NCBI RefSeq assembly: GCF_040869045.1
Contig: NC_090319.1
Coordinates: 279,407,693-279,471,692, forward strand
Direction: 5' to 3'
Source: Eurosta solidaginis
Lineage: Eukaryota; Arthropoda; Insecta; Diptera; Tephritidae
Length of the DNA: 64,000 nucleotides
Shown here: one piece after another, positions 10,050 to 21,600 of the stretch
Numbering within the stretch: position 1 is the stretch's first letter
How the letters are laid out: each line of letters starts with the position of its first letter
Notes under the pieces: model-generated
What the model saw: only the letters and a program-made list of their open reading frames with translations
The model's database searches: none
What the model was told of the DNA's origin: nothing
Made by a program: the position numbers and the translations under genes

Positions 10050-11618
10050 GGGGTGTTATACGCCAATGTGTAGGGCCGTGTGTAGAAGTCCACGAAAGTG
10101 GGGAAAGCTTCTGACCGCCATTCACCTGGGAATGGCCAGAGCGATTCTTTTGCATGCGGTTCAAGCAGCTCACTACTGCCGGTCGCTTGCGGCCAAGTAT
10201 CCTCTGGGTAGCCGCTAAACACCCGTTTAGCGGTGAGCTAATGTGAGAAGGCGACAACCTGGCTAGGCCACTCTGACATAATCGGTTTAAGGGCTAGCCG
10301 GGGGGAGATTTCATCGGCAGCGTCTGTACACCTCTAGGTGCGGCTGCAAGCGGGCGTCTGTCTTGGAGCAAGCGGCTCGCTATATAAACGTGCCAAGTAA
10401 TATTTTCACCCCCGCTGAGCGGGTTGTGCGCTGGGCTTGGGACCCGCCACGTAAAACCATACTCCAATGAAATATAACAACAAGCCTCGGATAAATACAC
10501 TCTCTATTGATGACGACCATGGCAAACGTTTGAAGGACAATGAATTGAGGGCATGCACCTGGAACGTCCGCTCCCTGAATGGGATTGGTGCAGATGCCCG
10601 GCTGGTTGATGTCCTCGTCAAAGCAAAATCTGACATCACCGCCATCCAAGAAATGCGTTGGACGAAGCAAGGAAGAAAGAAGATCAAAAATTGTGACATA
10701 TATTGGAGTGGCCATGCGAATAAGCGCAGTTTCGGCGTCGGATTCGTGGTGGGAGAGAGACTTTGTCGCCAAGTGCTGGCGTTCACGCCTGTGGACGAGC
10801 GTCTCGCCGCTATTCGAATAAAAGCAAAATTTTTTAATATATCATTCAACTGCGCCCATGCGCCGACAGAGGAGAAAGACGATGAGGTGAAAGACACTTT
10901 TTATGAACAATTAGAACGTACATACGAGCGCTGCCCCCGTCATGATATAAAAGTCGTGCTTGGCGACTTTAACGCCAGGGTGGGCAAAGAAGGTGTTTTT
11001 GGCCCTACAGTCGGAAAGTTCAGCCTACACAATGAAACTTCTCCTAACGGACTGAGGCTGATTGACTTTGCCGGTGCTCGAAACATGGTCATATCAAGCA
11101 CGAGGTTCATGCATAAAAAGATACATCAAGCTACATGGCTGTCTCCTGATCGAAATACTCGCAATCAGATCGATCACGTTGTGATAGACGGACGGCATGC
11201 CTCCAGTGTTTTAGATGTGCGAACGATCCGAGGACCTAACATCGATTCGGACCATTATCTCGTTGCAGCCAAAATACGCACCCGCCTCAACGCGGCTAAA
11301 AACAAGGAACAAAAAACACAAGGAAAGCTAGACGTCGAAAAGCTTCAATCACAACAGACTGCCAATGATTTCGCAACTCGACTCTCACACCTGCTCTCTG
11401 AGGGCACAACTCATCCTGAAGGAATACAGGAGCAGTGGGAGCATATCTCCAAAGCACTTCATACTGCCGCCGAGGAAAAAATTGGTTACCGGCGGCCACG
11501 AAAAAACAACTGGTATGATGAAGAATGCCGCGTTGCAACCGAAAGAAAAGACGCTGCCTACAGGGCTACGTTAAAAGCGAGCGCGACAAGAGGAGTGTGT
11601 GAACGCTATCGTGAGTTG
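10050..11618 (+). pseudogene. RTE-like LINE, 5' part only, cut by the duplication junction
   Basis: The 5' UTR (10050-10466) contains a strong 9-bp stem with a short loop (ccgctaaac...gtttagcgg, about 10211-10232). The ORF starts at 10467 and carries the complete AP-endonuclease-like domain (TWN, IQEMRW, GDFN, SDH). After codon 384 (11618) the sequence jumps to gag sequence of the LTR element. The frame stays open to 11906, which gives a chimeric 479-codon ORF with no reverse transcriptase. Position 11260 gives Leu after SDHY, where the full copy has Pro. Confidence 0.85.
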
Positions 11619-12717
11619 CCCGGTCACATTGCACGTCATTGCGATCTTGGTCCTAATAGCTTCAACAATGTGGGTGGCCGCAAAGCTGGAGGAGGTGAGC
11701 AAGAGCATGTCATATGTAAGGAAGGAAAACTTGCCCCAGCTATTGAATGTCCTGTGATATCTGTGTCGCAAATTGGAAGAAAATCGAGCAGTTTTGCCGT
11801 CGAAGGAAAGCTGGATGGCAAGGAGCGTGTACTAAATGTAGATACGAGGGCATCTTATTACTTAATCCGATCTGACTTGGTTGCGTACGGTCATTGGCAA
11901 GTATAATCAAGTCCAAGGAGAAGTGATATGTGAGGTATTATTTTGAAAGGTCATGGTTTTACACAAATTCATTGTGGCGGAGATTGTTGATGAAGTCATA
12001 TTGGGAGTGGACTTCTTGGTTGACCATGACATCTAGATCGATATGCAGAGAAGGGTGATGCGTTATGAGAACCAGGATGTGCCACTTAACTTCAGTTTGG
12101 AAAAAGGGTTCAGTAGTAAGCGAGTGCTGGTGGAGGAGATTCGACAGAGACCACGAAAGTCAAGGAAAGTAGATCGAGCAAAGGTTGATGGAACAAATGG
12201 GCCAAAAAAATCAAAACCGAAGGTACCTGTGAGAGAAACACTGGCATTGAAAAGCCCTAACGGACGCACTAAAACGAAGAAAAGAATTTCGCAGAAAGAA
12301 TGCAAGGGTGGTTTCAAGCCAGGACACGCTACTGTTGTGAAGCGTCGGAACGATACTGATTATGCAAAGAGAATCCGTCAAGCGCAAGCTCTACGAAGTA
12401 GTTCATTGGCCAAACAACAGAGTGTGAAGGAACGAACCAGGGTAATGAGTAGTACGATGAGAATAATAATTCGGAAGGTTTCTTGGCGAGAGATTTGGTA
12501 CTGTTATACAACCCTCACCGGCGGAAAGGTGTTCCATCCAAGATTTGGTGCAGTTTGGAAGGCCCGTACAAAGTTGTGAAGAAAATCAGTGATACATCTG
12601 CCGCATACAAACCATTGGGAAACCACGGAGTAGAAGAGTGGTACATTTGGAGATGCCAGCGGCGTTTAGATCGGGAGTTTTGTCTGATCGGGACGTTCAC
12701 ACTTAGGTGGAGGGCAG
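11619..12717 (+). pseudogene. gag/protease and integrase-tail remnant, copy 2
   Basis: This is the duplicate of 3022-4120. Without the 5' LTR and most of gag, it is an orphan 3' piece of the LTR element. Its first 288 bases are read in frame as the C-terminal end of the chimeric ORF that starts in the LINE at 10467. Confidence 0.85.
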
Positions 12718-13191
12718 TGTTACGAATATTAGAAACACTAAGGGGTACTGCCATCTCTAAGCCGATGCTGAGCAGTGATTGTATGCACATCGATAAATCA
12801 ATTATTATGTATCTATATAAACGAATCAATCATTATATCTACACATATGCACGTACACGCAGCGGAGAAGCAACGCACAAACACATGCAGATATCTTATC
12901 TGAGATGCTCCCAAAAGTATGCAATTGTAATTGTGAAAGTGACTAAGTAAATTCTGGAAACGCCTAGAAGATGCAACGAGGAAATGACACAGTATAAAAG
13001 CAGCATCAGTAGAGGCGCGAGAATCAGTTTTGATTAAGCACGCTATTTGTCGCGCAATAGTAGAGTTATTTATTGTGAAGTACTTTAATAAAGGTCATTT
13101 TGCATTATTAAATATTGGAGTTATTTATTCAACAGTGATTCGAACTTAGCAGAAGGTTGCACATAAGAGGATTTGCAGTAAATTCGTTACA
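12718..13191 (+). repeat. LTR, copy 2 of the 3' LTR
   Basis: It is identical by eye to 4121-4594 and is followed by ATAT (13192-13195). It is here because of the tandem duplication, not because of an independent insertion. Confidence 0.85.
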
Positions 13192-13653
13192 ATATTTATA
13201 TTAAAATTAATTAAAACACTTTTTACCAAGAGACAAGAATCGCAGTTTAAATGCCATGCGACTGGCTAATATGGGATCTATTTTGATGCATGTACTAGCT
13301 TTGCTCATGGGTTGTATGACATTATATTACTCGCACGACAGGCATGCTTTACCCAATGTACTAGGCCCCTTAACCCCTTTGAAACTATTAGTTGCCACTC
13401 AGTTTAGTAGGGACGGAATGGCTTGGAACCCGAAACTACATTCGCTAAAACTCGAGAGTATACAGAGATCTAATGCAAATCGAATTTATATTCAATGGGC
13501 GCACAGCTGTTACAAGACTAGGTCGATAAAACCGAAGCATGGGCGAAGGATGGGTATATAGGTTAGGTTGAACAGACCGGTCAATAACCATAAATTGTTT
13601 GCGACCAAGCGGAAACCCCCCAATAAATTACCAGAGCTCAAAAAATACTTGGC

Positions 13654-13886
13654 GCGATTTATCTCCATTTAATATTTAAGCCGGGGTTTTTTTTCAATTT
13701 TTGACGTGCTAGTTTTGAATTTTGCTACAAACTGTCGGGACCTGCATGTTTTATGCTGCCTCTGCAGCAGCTGTGAGGCAGTTGAATTTTCACTGAAAGA
13801 CTTGTCATTTCAGTAATATACTCGGAGAGTTGTAAAACCACTGCCGGGGGCGACCCCGCTTGTAAAAATTTGTTTAATGCCCGCTG
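13654..13886 (-). mobile_element. tRNA-derived SINE fragment, copy 2
   Basis: This is the duplicate of 5057-5289, with no difference seen within it. Confidence 0.7.
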
Positions 13887-14634
13887 GCAACACAACAGAA
13901 ATAACTCTTCCTAAAGGACCTATCTCAAAGACTACCTCGAGATCTCGCAATTCTGCCGCCCTTATTATCCCGAGCCTTGAGTTCGCAAGCATAGGACATC
14001 AAAACAGAACGTGCACAAGAGTGTCTTCCTGCAGGCCGCACTTCCTTCCATTGATCTCATATCTTATCCCACTTAAAGCACCTCCGAGCACGTCGCCAGG
14101 CCAACCAAGGAACTACCCCCATCTCGATATAGCTTCGCATATTTTTACCGTTTGCTAGTTTCTGCTTATAGGTCAAATAGTTAACAAATCTCTCGATTGA
14201 GCATATTGCCAATGTACATGTGGCAACTAAGTATGCAACGACTTGTGATAATTTTTGTTTGCGATTGGAAGGACTTACAAATATTGGCTTCATAGGGTGT
14301 CACTCCGCCGCAGAACACCCTGATTTCAAATCTTCCTTCACCACCTTCGTATCCTTCCAAATTCGAGTGTGGACAGAAATAATTTTTAACCGGACCATGC
14401 TCGTCCATTCTCATAACATTTTCTAGCCAGCGAAACCTTTTATCTTTTATTATATTCTTATCTGCCTAGAGGTCATACCGCTCATCGTTATACCTAGTTC
14501 GACGTTGCTGCTTGTATGACAGCAAGAAGGTAGTTGGTTCTGTATAACCCCTTCTCTGTCGTGAATCCCAAGTACTTGACAGTTCATATGAGTATAGCCT
14601 CTGTCATAGAAGATAAGTAAACTGATTTAGGACG
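13887..14634. repeat. Dispersed unclassified repeat, copy 2
   Basis: This is the duplicate of 5290-6037. It includes the substitution at 13895 (a, against g at 5298). Confidence 0.4.
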
Positions 14635-15275
14635 GGTTTTTCAGTGCGAGTTTAAACTCCAGTTAAAGTTGACTAGAGTTTAACCATGCCACATCGGTCG
14701 CTTAAGCTGACATGAGCAGCAAAATTTTATGTTTTTCGCCAATTACACGGCTCAAGTATCCTTGTGCCAATTACCAATTTGCGCAAGGATTTGCCCGGTG
14801 TGTGCACTGGTTGCGCTATTTGCGCAGAGAACTGTGCTAAAATCAAAACGATTTTGATATTTACGCATGTCTGCAAATATTGCACATGCTTTTTTCTTCG
14901 TGTGTGGTGAATGTGACACAGTTTACCTGTGGTTTCTGATAATATAACATCAGTAATTGTTGCTTAAAAATGTTAATATCGAAGGCGTAAGGACCATCTC
15001 TAGCTTGTAACAGGAATTCACACAAATTCAATAATACATAATAATTTTTTATACAATTAAAACACATGTTTCATTTGTTGTGCTACATTAAAAATGAATA
15101 TTGCGCAGTGTTTTTGAGCCGTGTATGTCAACATTTTTATTTGCACAAATTCCGTCGTTTTATATTTGCGCATGGCTTTTGTGTCATGTAAGGGCCGTCT
15201 TAGCGAACAAAGTGGCAAGATTAAATTCTAGACTCTAGTCAACTTTAACAGAGTTTAAACTCGCACTGAAAAACC
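14635..15275. mobile_element. DNA transposon remnant with long inverted ends, copy 2
   Basis: This is the duplicate of 6038-6678. Confidence 0.65.
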
Positions 15276-16240
15276 AGGCATTCAACTTATGTACGTATGT
15301 ATGTACTGCACAATTCAAATTCTTTTCCGTTGAACATATATACATAACTACATAACTCACCGTTCAATTGCACCCGTTAGTTGCTTTTTCTTTTGACACC
15401 CTCTGCAAAGTTCGAATTTTCAAGTGCGAAGCTAGCATGTACACCACCCTTTTAGCTTCGCTTCCTACCACTTGCACAATCAATAGCAATTGACGGCGGC
15501 GACTTTAAAACATTAAGCAGCGCAAGTATTCTCAACCAGGAAAAACAGCCAAAGTCAATTTTAGCAATTCTGGTTGCCATCCATTTTCACGCAGAAGGAT
15601 TTTATTTGTTACTTACTTTTGATTGTTGTTACTTAACGCAATAAGAGAAGTACATAGATACATTGACATCTTATTTTTTTTACTTACATACTTAATTGTT
15701 ATGTCTTTTCTATGATCAACTTTATTTACATAAAATTTTCATAAAACTAAGAAAGTCTTCACAACAAATGGATAAAGAAAACGGGTTTGTTCTAAATATT
15801 TCGATAAACTAAAAAGAAATATTTACAAATGTGCACTAAAACTAAATAATAATGAATAAACTAGATTTGTGATTAAAGCTAGGCAAAAATATTTTCTCAT
15901 ATACATATCCCTGTCCAATATTTTTGGTTTAAGTTATGACCGGTAGATAAGCGGTGCTCATCATCTTTATAGGGCTAGACTGGAAATGACTACGACGATT
16001 AGAATGCATTTGAATAAAGTTCAAAAAACTGCGTTAATGTTGGAATACTGCAACTGTTATTTAAACGGTATTCCGCATAGACGATACCTGGAAAGAAATG
16101 AAAAAGTAAAAATCTTTGTCTTAACTTGCTTTAAATTTGCATATAGAGATTTGAGTATAGATGAGTCTATCGCGGCTGTTAGTTTGAAAACGTCCTGAAT
16201 CAAAAAATAGTTAAAAAATGTTTTTTATGAACATTCTGAG

Positions 16241-17676
16241 CATGACGCAATAAAACCGGACAGGTGAAATGGAGTCGCATTTGACACAACTCGCCCTCAT
16301 AAATTTAAATGTTGCTTCTTGACTTATCTGCAGCACAAAAATATACATTAATGGCTACCTGCGGCCTGTATTTTCTTTTGTGGGAGGATTTATTTCCTTT
16401 TCCTGAGAGGAAATGTTTTTGGCAACGGAACTAAATGGCTGAGTCTTCAGGGTCCCCCGTAGTCCACGACTAAGGAATATGGAAAGATACCGCTCACGTC
16501 AATGAGATGATTGGCAATCTGGAACAATATCATGAAGTTGCGGTTGAGTATATGGGAGGTTTATTGTACGAAAACTCGGGATTGACGGTATACGGTCCTA
16601 AGACCCACCATTTATTTATGTAAGCCAAGCGTTGAAGTAGGCTCATTGAGCTGAAAAATATACATGTAGCTGCAGATGTTTTACAGCAACGATGCATCAA
16701 CAAATCAGAGTTTATCAATTTTTATATATAAAAAAAACTTACCCACAGCGGGTTAGGGGGTTAGAATATACCCGCGGTAGGTATGCCTGTCGTAAGAGGC
16801 GACTAAAATACCAAATAGATTCAAGGGGTTGTGTAGCGCAACCCTTTAAAATATAGCTTCTTCAACCCAATTGTCAACCTCAACTATCCGTGGCGAATCC
16901 TGTTTCATTAACAGCCGAGGCTCTGGCGACTCCGAACTCCTCATGGATGTAGGGGGTGGGAGGGCGTTATGGCCTAGACGGTTGCATGTGGTCATACGAA
17001 ATCGTTCCTGAGATGGATGGGCATGGTACCGGAACGTACCAGATCTGCATCCGGCAAAGGACCATCAACATCGACAACACCCCAAGGCCTTCGGGGAGTG
17101 TCGTTATCTCTACAACAACAACAGCTAATAAATTTAACTGATGGCAGAATAAATAACTTTGGCTTTTCAGAATTTTATTTTAAACGGCTCTGGCTATCCC
17201 TAGAAACGTTTAGACTAACATGAAATACTCTCAGCCGTGCGATTAAATTCGACAGACATTGTTATGACTTTCTCTATCTATCCACCTGCCTCTCCTCTGT
17301 CTAACCCTCTTCCTCTCTTATTTCCTCTCGCCTATGCATTTTCTAGTTTACCTTATTCGACTCACCATTACCCTTGATCCTCTCCATATTACTCTTGCTT
17401 TTTTTTACTTTTCCGCCTTCGCTCTATTTCCACTACATTTCCTTCCCACATCCTTTATTTTCTCTTTTCTCTCATGGCCCCCGTTTCCAATGTGGAGATA
17501 TATCGATTTTCGCTTTTTCCCACACAATACATTACTAAGGAAATAAAAAAAAGTAGCAAAATAGTACCAAATATTTTCCCTTCATACTACTTTAAAATTC
17601 ATGACCGGATTATGAGGCCCGTCAAATGTTTCTTGCTGTACTAAGGACTTCACCGCACTGGTTTTATTGCGTCATG
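16241..17676. mobile_element. hAT-like non-autonomous element, copy 2
   Basis: This is the duplicate of 7644-9079. Substitutions at 16949 (g for c) and 17483 (g for c) distinguish it. The nested CAA-tailed repeat is at 16740-17127. Confidence 0.6.
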
Positions 17677-17849
17677 ATTCTCAGATATATCCGATCTTCT
17701 TTAAGAACTACAAAAAGACGAGTTTCAATCATTTCCCGATGTATGGCATTTTTGAAAGTGTTGCAAAATAGAGTATTATTTGAATAGCATTCCTTCACTA
17801 CTTTCTTAGATACGAAGTTTTTCGAGTCGTCGATATATCAAATACTTAC

Positions 17850-18021
17850 CAGTATTATGCCAGTGATAGAAAGCGGCAAGAATAAAAAGGTGCCACCAAT
17901 TATGTGAATGTCCTACATAATCCACTTTACCGGTGAGCCAGCGCTCCGGTATTTTCGCCGCATAAATGACAAAGGCGAGAGCGCACCAGCCATACATGAC
18001 AATTATACGAGGCACCATTAG
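17850..18021 (-). CDS. PAQR-family receptor, penultimate-type exon, copy 2
   Basis: This is the duplicate of 9253-9424 and is identical by eye, with the same acceptor and GTAAGT donor. It encodes the segment with the H-x3-H zinc motif. In transcript order it lies before the copy-1 block. It ends in phase 1, while the next available exon (9596-9784) starts in phase 0, so splicing straight to that exon breaks the frame. Confidence 0.83.
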
Positions 18022-18192
18022 CTAGAGAAGGAAAAAGTTACATGTGAAGATAAATAACACTCTACTTTGGTAGGATAATTCATTGACCAGCAAATAGAGA
18101 AAGAACGAGCTACATAGGTAAAGAATTGGCCTAACTATATGACCTTGGTTTAAAAAATATAGATTTTTGCACAAAATAATTTTTGGACCTAC

Positions 18193-18381
18193 CCACACTA
18201 ATTCGTTTTCAAATCCACCCATCACATAGGTCCAATGAGCCAATGGTATGATACCATACGCTGCCCATAACACCAGCACGGAGATTTTTGCATCCAAAGA
18301 CACATTCAATTTCGGTATTTGCACCAAGATCGCCAGACCGAACATACCCAAAGCAATTACAGAATAAATTGTACGAAGAGT
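18193..18381 (-). CDS. PAQR-family receptor, internal exon, copy 2
   Basis: This is the duplicate of 9596-9784 (63 codons, phase 0 to 0). Its upstream neighbour in the transcript is exon 25104-25388, about 6.7 kb away, with the intact LINE in the intron. Because this copy retains the original right-hand context, it is the copy nearest to the upstream exons. Confidence 0.83.
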
Positions 18382-18634
18382 CTGAAAAGGAATTAAAAGA
18401 GTTTATTTGGGAATAAAAATAGAATTATCCAAATATTTTTATTCAGGTTATGTTCATGTTATGTTGAGTGACATCTACAGGGGTAGAGGAAGCTCACTTG
18501 CACAGCATTAAGATCTGTTATGACTCCGGACTGAAATACTTTTTCATAGTTCTGGCAAAGTCCGAACAGTCAAGCATGAAATAAATCGATGAAGCTCTAT
18601 GCAGATGCAGAAGGAAGGATTTTTTTGGTACATT

Positions 18635-18646
18635 AAGATATAGCAT
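18635..18646. repeat. Left target-site duplication of the intact LINE
   Basis: AAGATATAGCAT matches 22086-22097 exactly, on either side of the element. Confidence 0.88.
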
Positions 18647-21600
18647 GGGGTGTTATACGCCAATGTGTAGGGCCGTGTGTAGAAGTCCACGAAAGTGGGG
18701 AAAGCTTCTGACCGCCATTCACCTGGGAATGGCCAGAGCGATTCTTTTGCATGCGGTTCAAGCAGCTCACTACTGCCGGTCGCTTGCGGCCAAGTATCCT
18801 CTGGGTAGCCGCTAAACACCCGTTTAGCGGTGAGCTAATGTGAGAAGGCGACAACCTGGCTAGGCCACTCTGACATAATCGGTTTAAGGGCTAGCCGGGG
18901 GGAGATTTCATCGGCAGCGTCTGTACACCTCTAGGTGCGGCTGCAAGCGGGCGTCTGTCTTGGAGCAAGCGGCTCGCTATATAAACGTGCCAAGTAATAT
19001 TTTCACCCCCGCTGAGCGGGTTGTGCGCTGGGCTTGGGACCCGCCACGTAAAACCATACTCCAATGAAATATAACAACAAGCCTCGGATAAATACACTCT
19101 CTATTGATGACGACCATGGCAAACGTTTGAAGGACAATGAATTGAGGGCATGCACCTGGAACGTCCGCTCCCTGAATGGGATTGGTGCAGATGCCCGGCT
19201 GGTTGATGTCCTCGTCAAAGCAAAATCTGACATCACCGCCATCCAAGAAATGCGTTGGACGAAGCAAGGAAGAAAGAAGATCAAAAATTGTGACATATAT
19301 TGGAGTGGCCATGCGAATAAGCGCAGTTTCGGCGTCGGATTCGTGGTGGGAGAGAGACTTTGTCGCCAAGTGCTGGCGTTCACGCCTGTGGACGAGCGTC
19401 TCGCCGCTATTCGAATAAAAGCAAAATTTTTTAATATATCATTCAACTGCGCCCATGCGCCGACAGAGGAGAAAGACGATGAGGTGAAAGACACTTTTTA
19501 TGAACAATTAGAACGTACATACGAGCGCTGCCCCCGTCATGATATAAAAGTCGTGCTTGGCGACTTTAACGCCAGGGTGGGCAAAGAAGGTGTTTTTGGC
19601 CCTACAGTCGGAAAGTTCAGCCTACACAATGAAACTTCTCCTAACGGACTGAGGCTGATTGACTTTGCCGGTGCTCGAAACATGGTCATATCAAGCACGA
19701 GGTTCATGCATAAAAAGATACATCAAGCTACATGGCTGTCTCCTGATCGAAATACTCGCAATCAGATCGATCACGTTGTGATAGACGGACGGCATGCCTC
19801 CAGTGTTTTAGATGTGCGAACGATCCGAGGACCTAACATCGATTCGGACCATTATCCCGTTGCAGCCAAAATACGCACCCGCCTCAACGCGGCTAAAAAC
19901 AAGGAACAAAAAACACAAGGAAAGCTAGACGTCGAAAAGCTTCAATCACAACAGACTGCCAATGATTTCGCAACTCGACTCTCACACCTGCTCTCTGAGG
20001 GCACAACTCATCCTGAAGGAATACAGGAGCAGTGGGAGCATATCTCCAAAGCACTTCATACTGCCGCCGAGGAAAAAATTGGTTACCGGCGGCCACGAAA
20101 AAACAACTGGTATGATGAAGAATGCCGCGTTGCAACCGAAAGAAAAGACGCTGCCTACAGGGCTACGTTAAAAGCGAGCGCGACAAGAGGAGTGTGTGAA
20201 CGCTATCGTGAGTTGAAAAGGGAAGCGAGACGCCTTTTCAGGAAGAAAAAAGCAGAAGCAGAAAGGCGTGAGTGCGAGGAGCTTGAGCTGCTAGCCACCA
20301 GGAATAACGCCCGAAAATTCTACCAAAAAATACGGCGACAGACGGAAGGTTTTAAGACCGGGGCAAACTCCTGTAGGAATGAAAACGGCGACCTTGTAAC
20401 TGATGTCCAGAGAGTGCTTAGATTATGGAGGGAACACTTCTCTGCTCTCCTAAATGGAGGCAGCAATTCACCGCGCAGAGATGAAGAACCCGATCCCGCA
20501 ATCGATGATGATGGAATATATGTCCCCCCGCCCGATTATGACGAAGTTAGAATAGCAATAACCAGATTGAAAAACAACAAGGCCGTGGGCGCTGATGGAT
20601 TGCCTGCGGAGCTATTCAAGTTCGGCGGCGAGGAGTTGGTAAGGCGCATGCAGCAGCTTCTTAGCAAAATATGGGCGGACGAAAGCATGCCCGACGGTTG
20701 GAATCTAAGTGTTCTTTGCCCAGTCCACAAGAAGGGGGATACTGCAAAATGCACCAACTATCGTGGAATCAGCCTTCTTAATATCGCATATAAGGTCCTT
20801 TCAAGTGTATTGTGCGAAAGATTGAAGCCCACCGTGAACCGGCTGATTGGACCTTATCAGTGCGGCTTCAGACCTGGTAAATCTACCATCGACCAGATTT
20901 TCACAATGCGCCAAATCTTGGAAAAAACCCGTGAAAAGAGAATCGACACACATCACCTCTTCGTCGACTTTAAAGCCGCCTTCGACAGCACGAAAAGGAG
21001 CTGCCTATATGCCGCTATGTCTGAATTTGGTTTCCCCGCAAAACTTATACGGCTGTGCAAAATGACGTTAAGCAACACCATCAGCTCAGTCAGAATTGGG
21101 AAGGACCTCTCCGAGCCGTTCGAAACTAAACGAGGTTTCAGACAGGGTGACCCTCTATCGTGCGATTTCTTTAATTTGATGCTGGAGAAAATTATACTAG
21201 CTGCAGAACTTAACCGCACTGGAATAATATACTATAAAAGCGTGCAATTACTGGCATATGCTGATGACATTGATATCATCGGCCTAAACACCCGCGCTGT
21301 TAGTTCTGCTTACTCCAAGCTGGAAAAAGAAGCGGTAAAGATGGGTTTGATGGTGAATGAGGACAAAACGAAGTACCTGCTGTCATCGAGCAAAGAGTCA
21401 GCGCATATGCGCCTTGGCAACCACGCTACTGTTGGCAGCCATAATTTCGAAATAGTAAAAGACTTCGTTTATTTGGGAACCAGCATCAACATTAGCAACA
21501 ACATCAGCACTGAAATCCAGCGAAGAATCAATCTTGCCAATAAATGCTACTTTGGACTAGGTAGGCAATTGAAAAGTAAAGTCCTCTCTCGGCGAACGAA

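Larger units (their letters stand above)
3022..11618. repeat. Large tandem duplication, copy 1 (8,597 bp)
   Basis: Every landmark in 3022-11618 recurs 8,597 bp later. I found five substitutions (5298, 7434, 8352, 8886, 11260) and no indels. The left breakpoint falls in the gag zinc-knuckle region and the right breakpoint in the LINE ORF. Only one base (g) is shared at the breakpoints, so homologous recombination between repeats did not cause it. It contains two PAQR exons. Confidence 0.93.
11619..20215. repeat. Large tandem duplication, copy 2 (8,597 bp)
   Basis: This is a direct repeat of 3022-11618, head to tail with no spacer. Its right end continues without interruption into the rest of the LINE (20216 on), so this copy keeps the original right-hand context and copy 1 keeps the original left-hand context. 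Sub-features are listed separately where they matter. Confidence 0.93.

Noticed and set aside
18647..18900. HDV-like ribozyme at the LINE 5' end
   Set aside because: There is a strong 9-bp stem (about 18808-18829) and some pairing with the first bases. I could not build the nested double pseudoknot with proper spacing.
3022..20215. Duplication by recombination between two copies of the same transposon
   Set aside because: The two breakpoints lie in different elements (gag of an LTR element and a LINE ORF) and share a single base.
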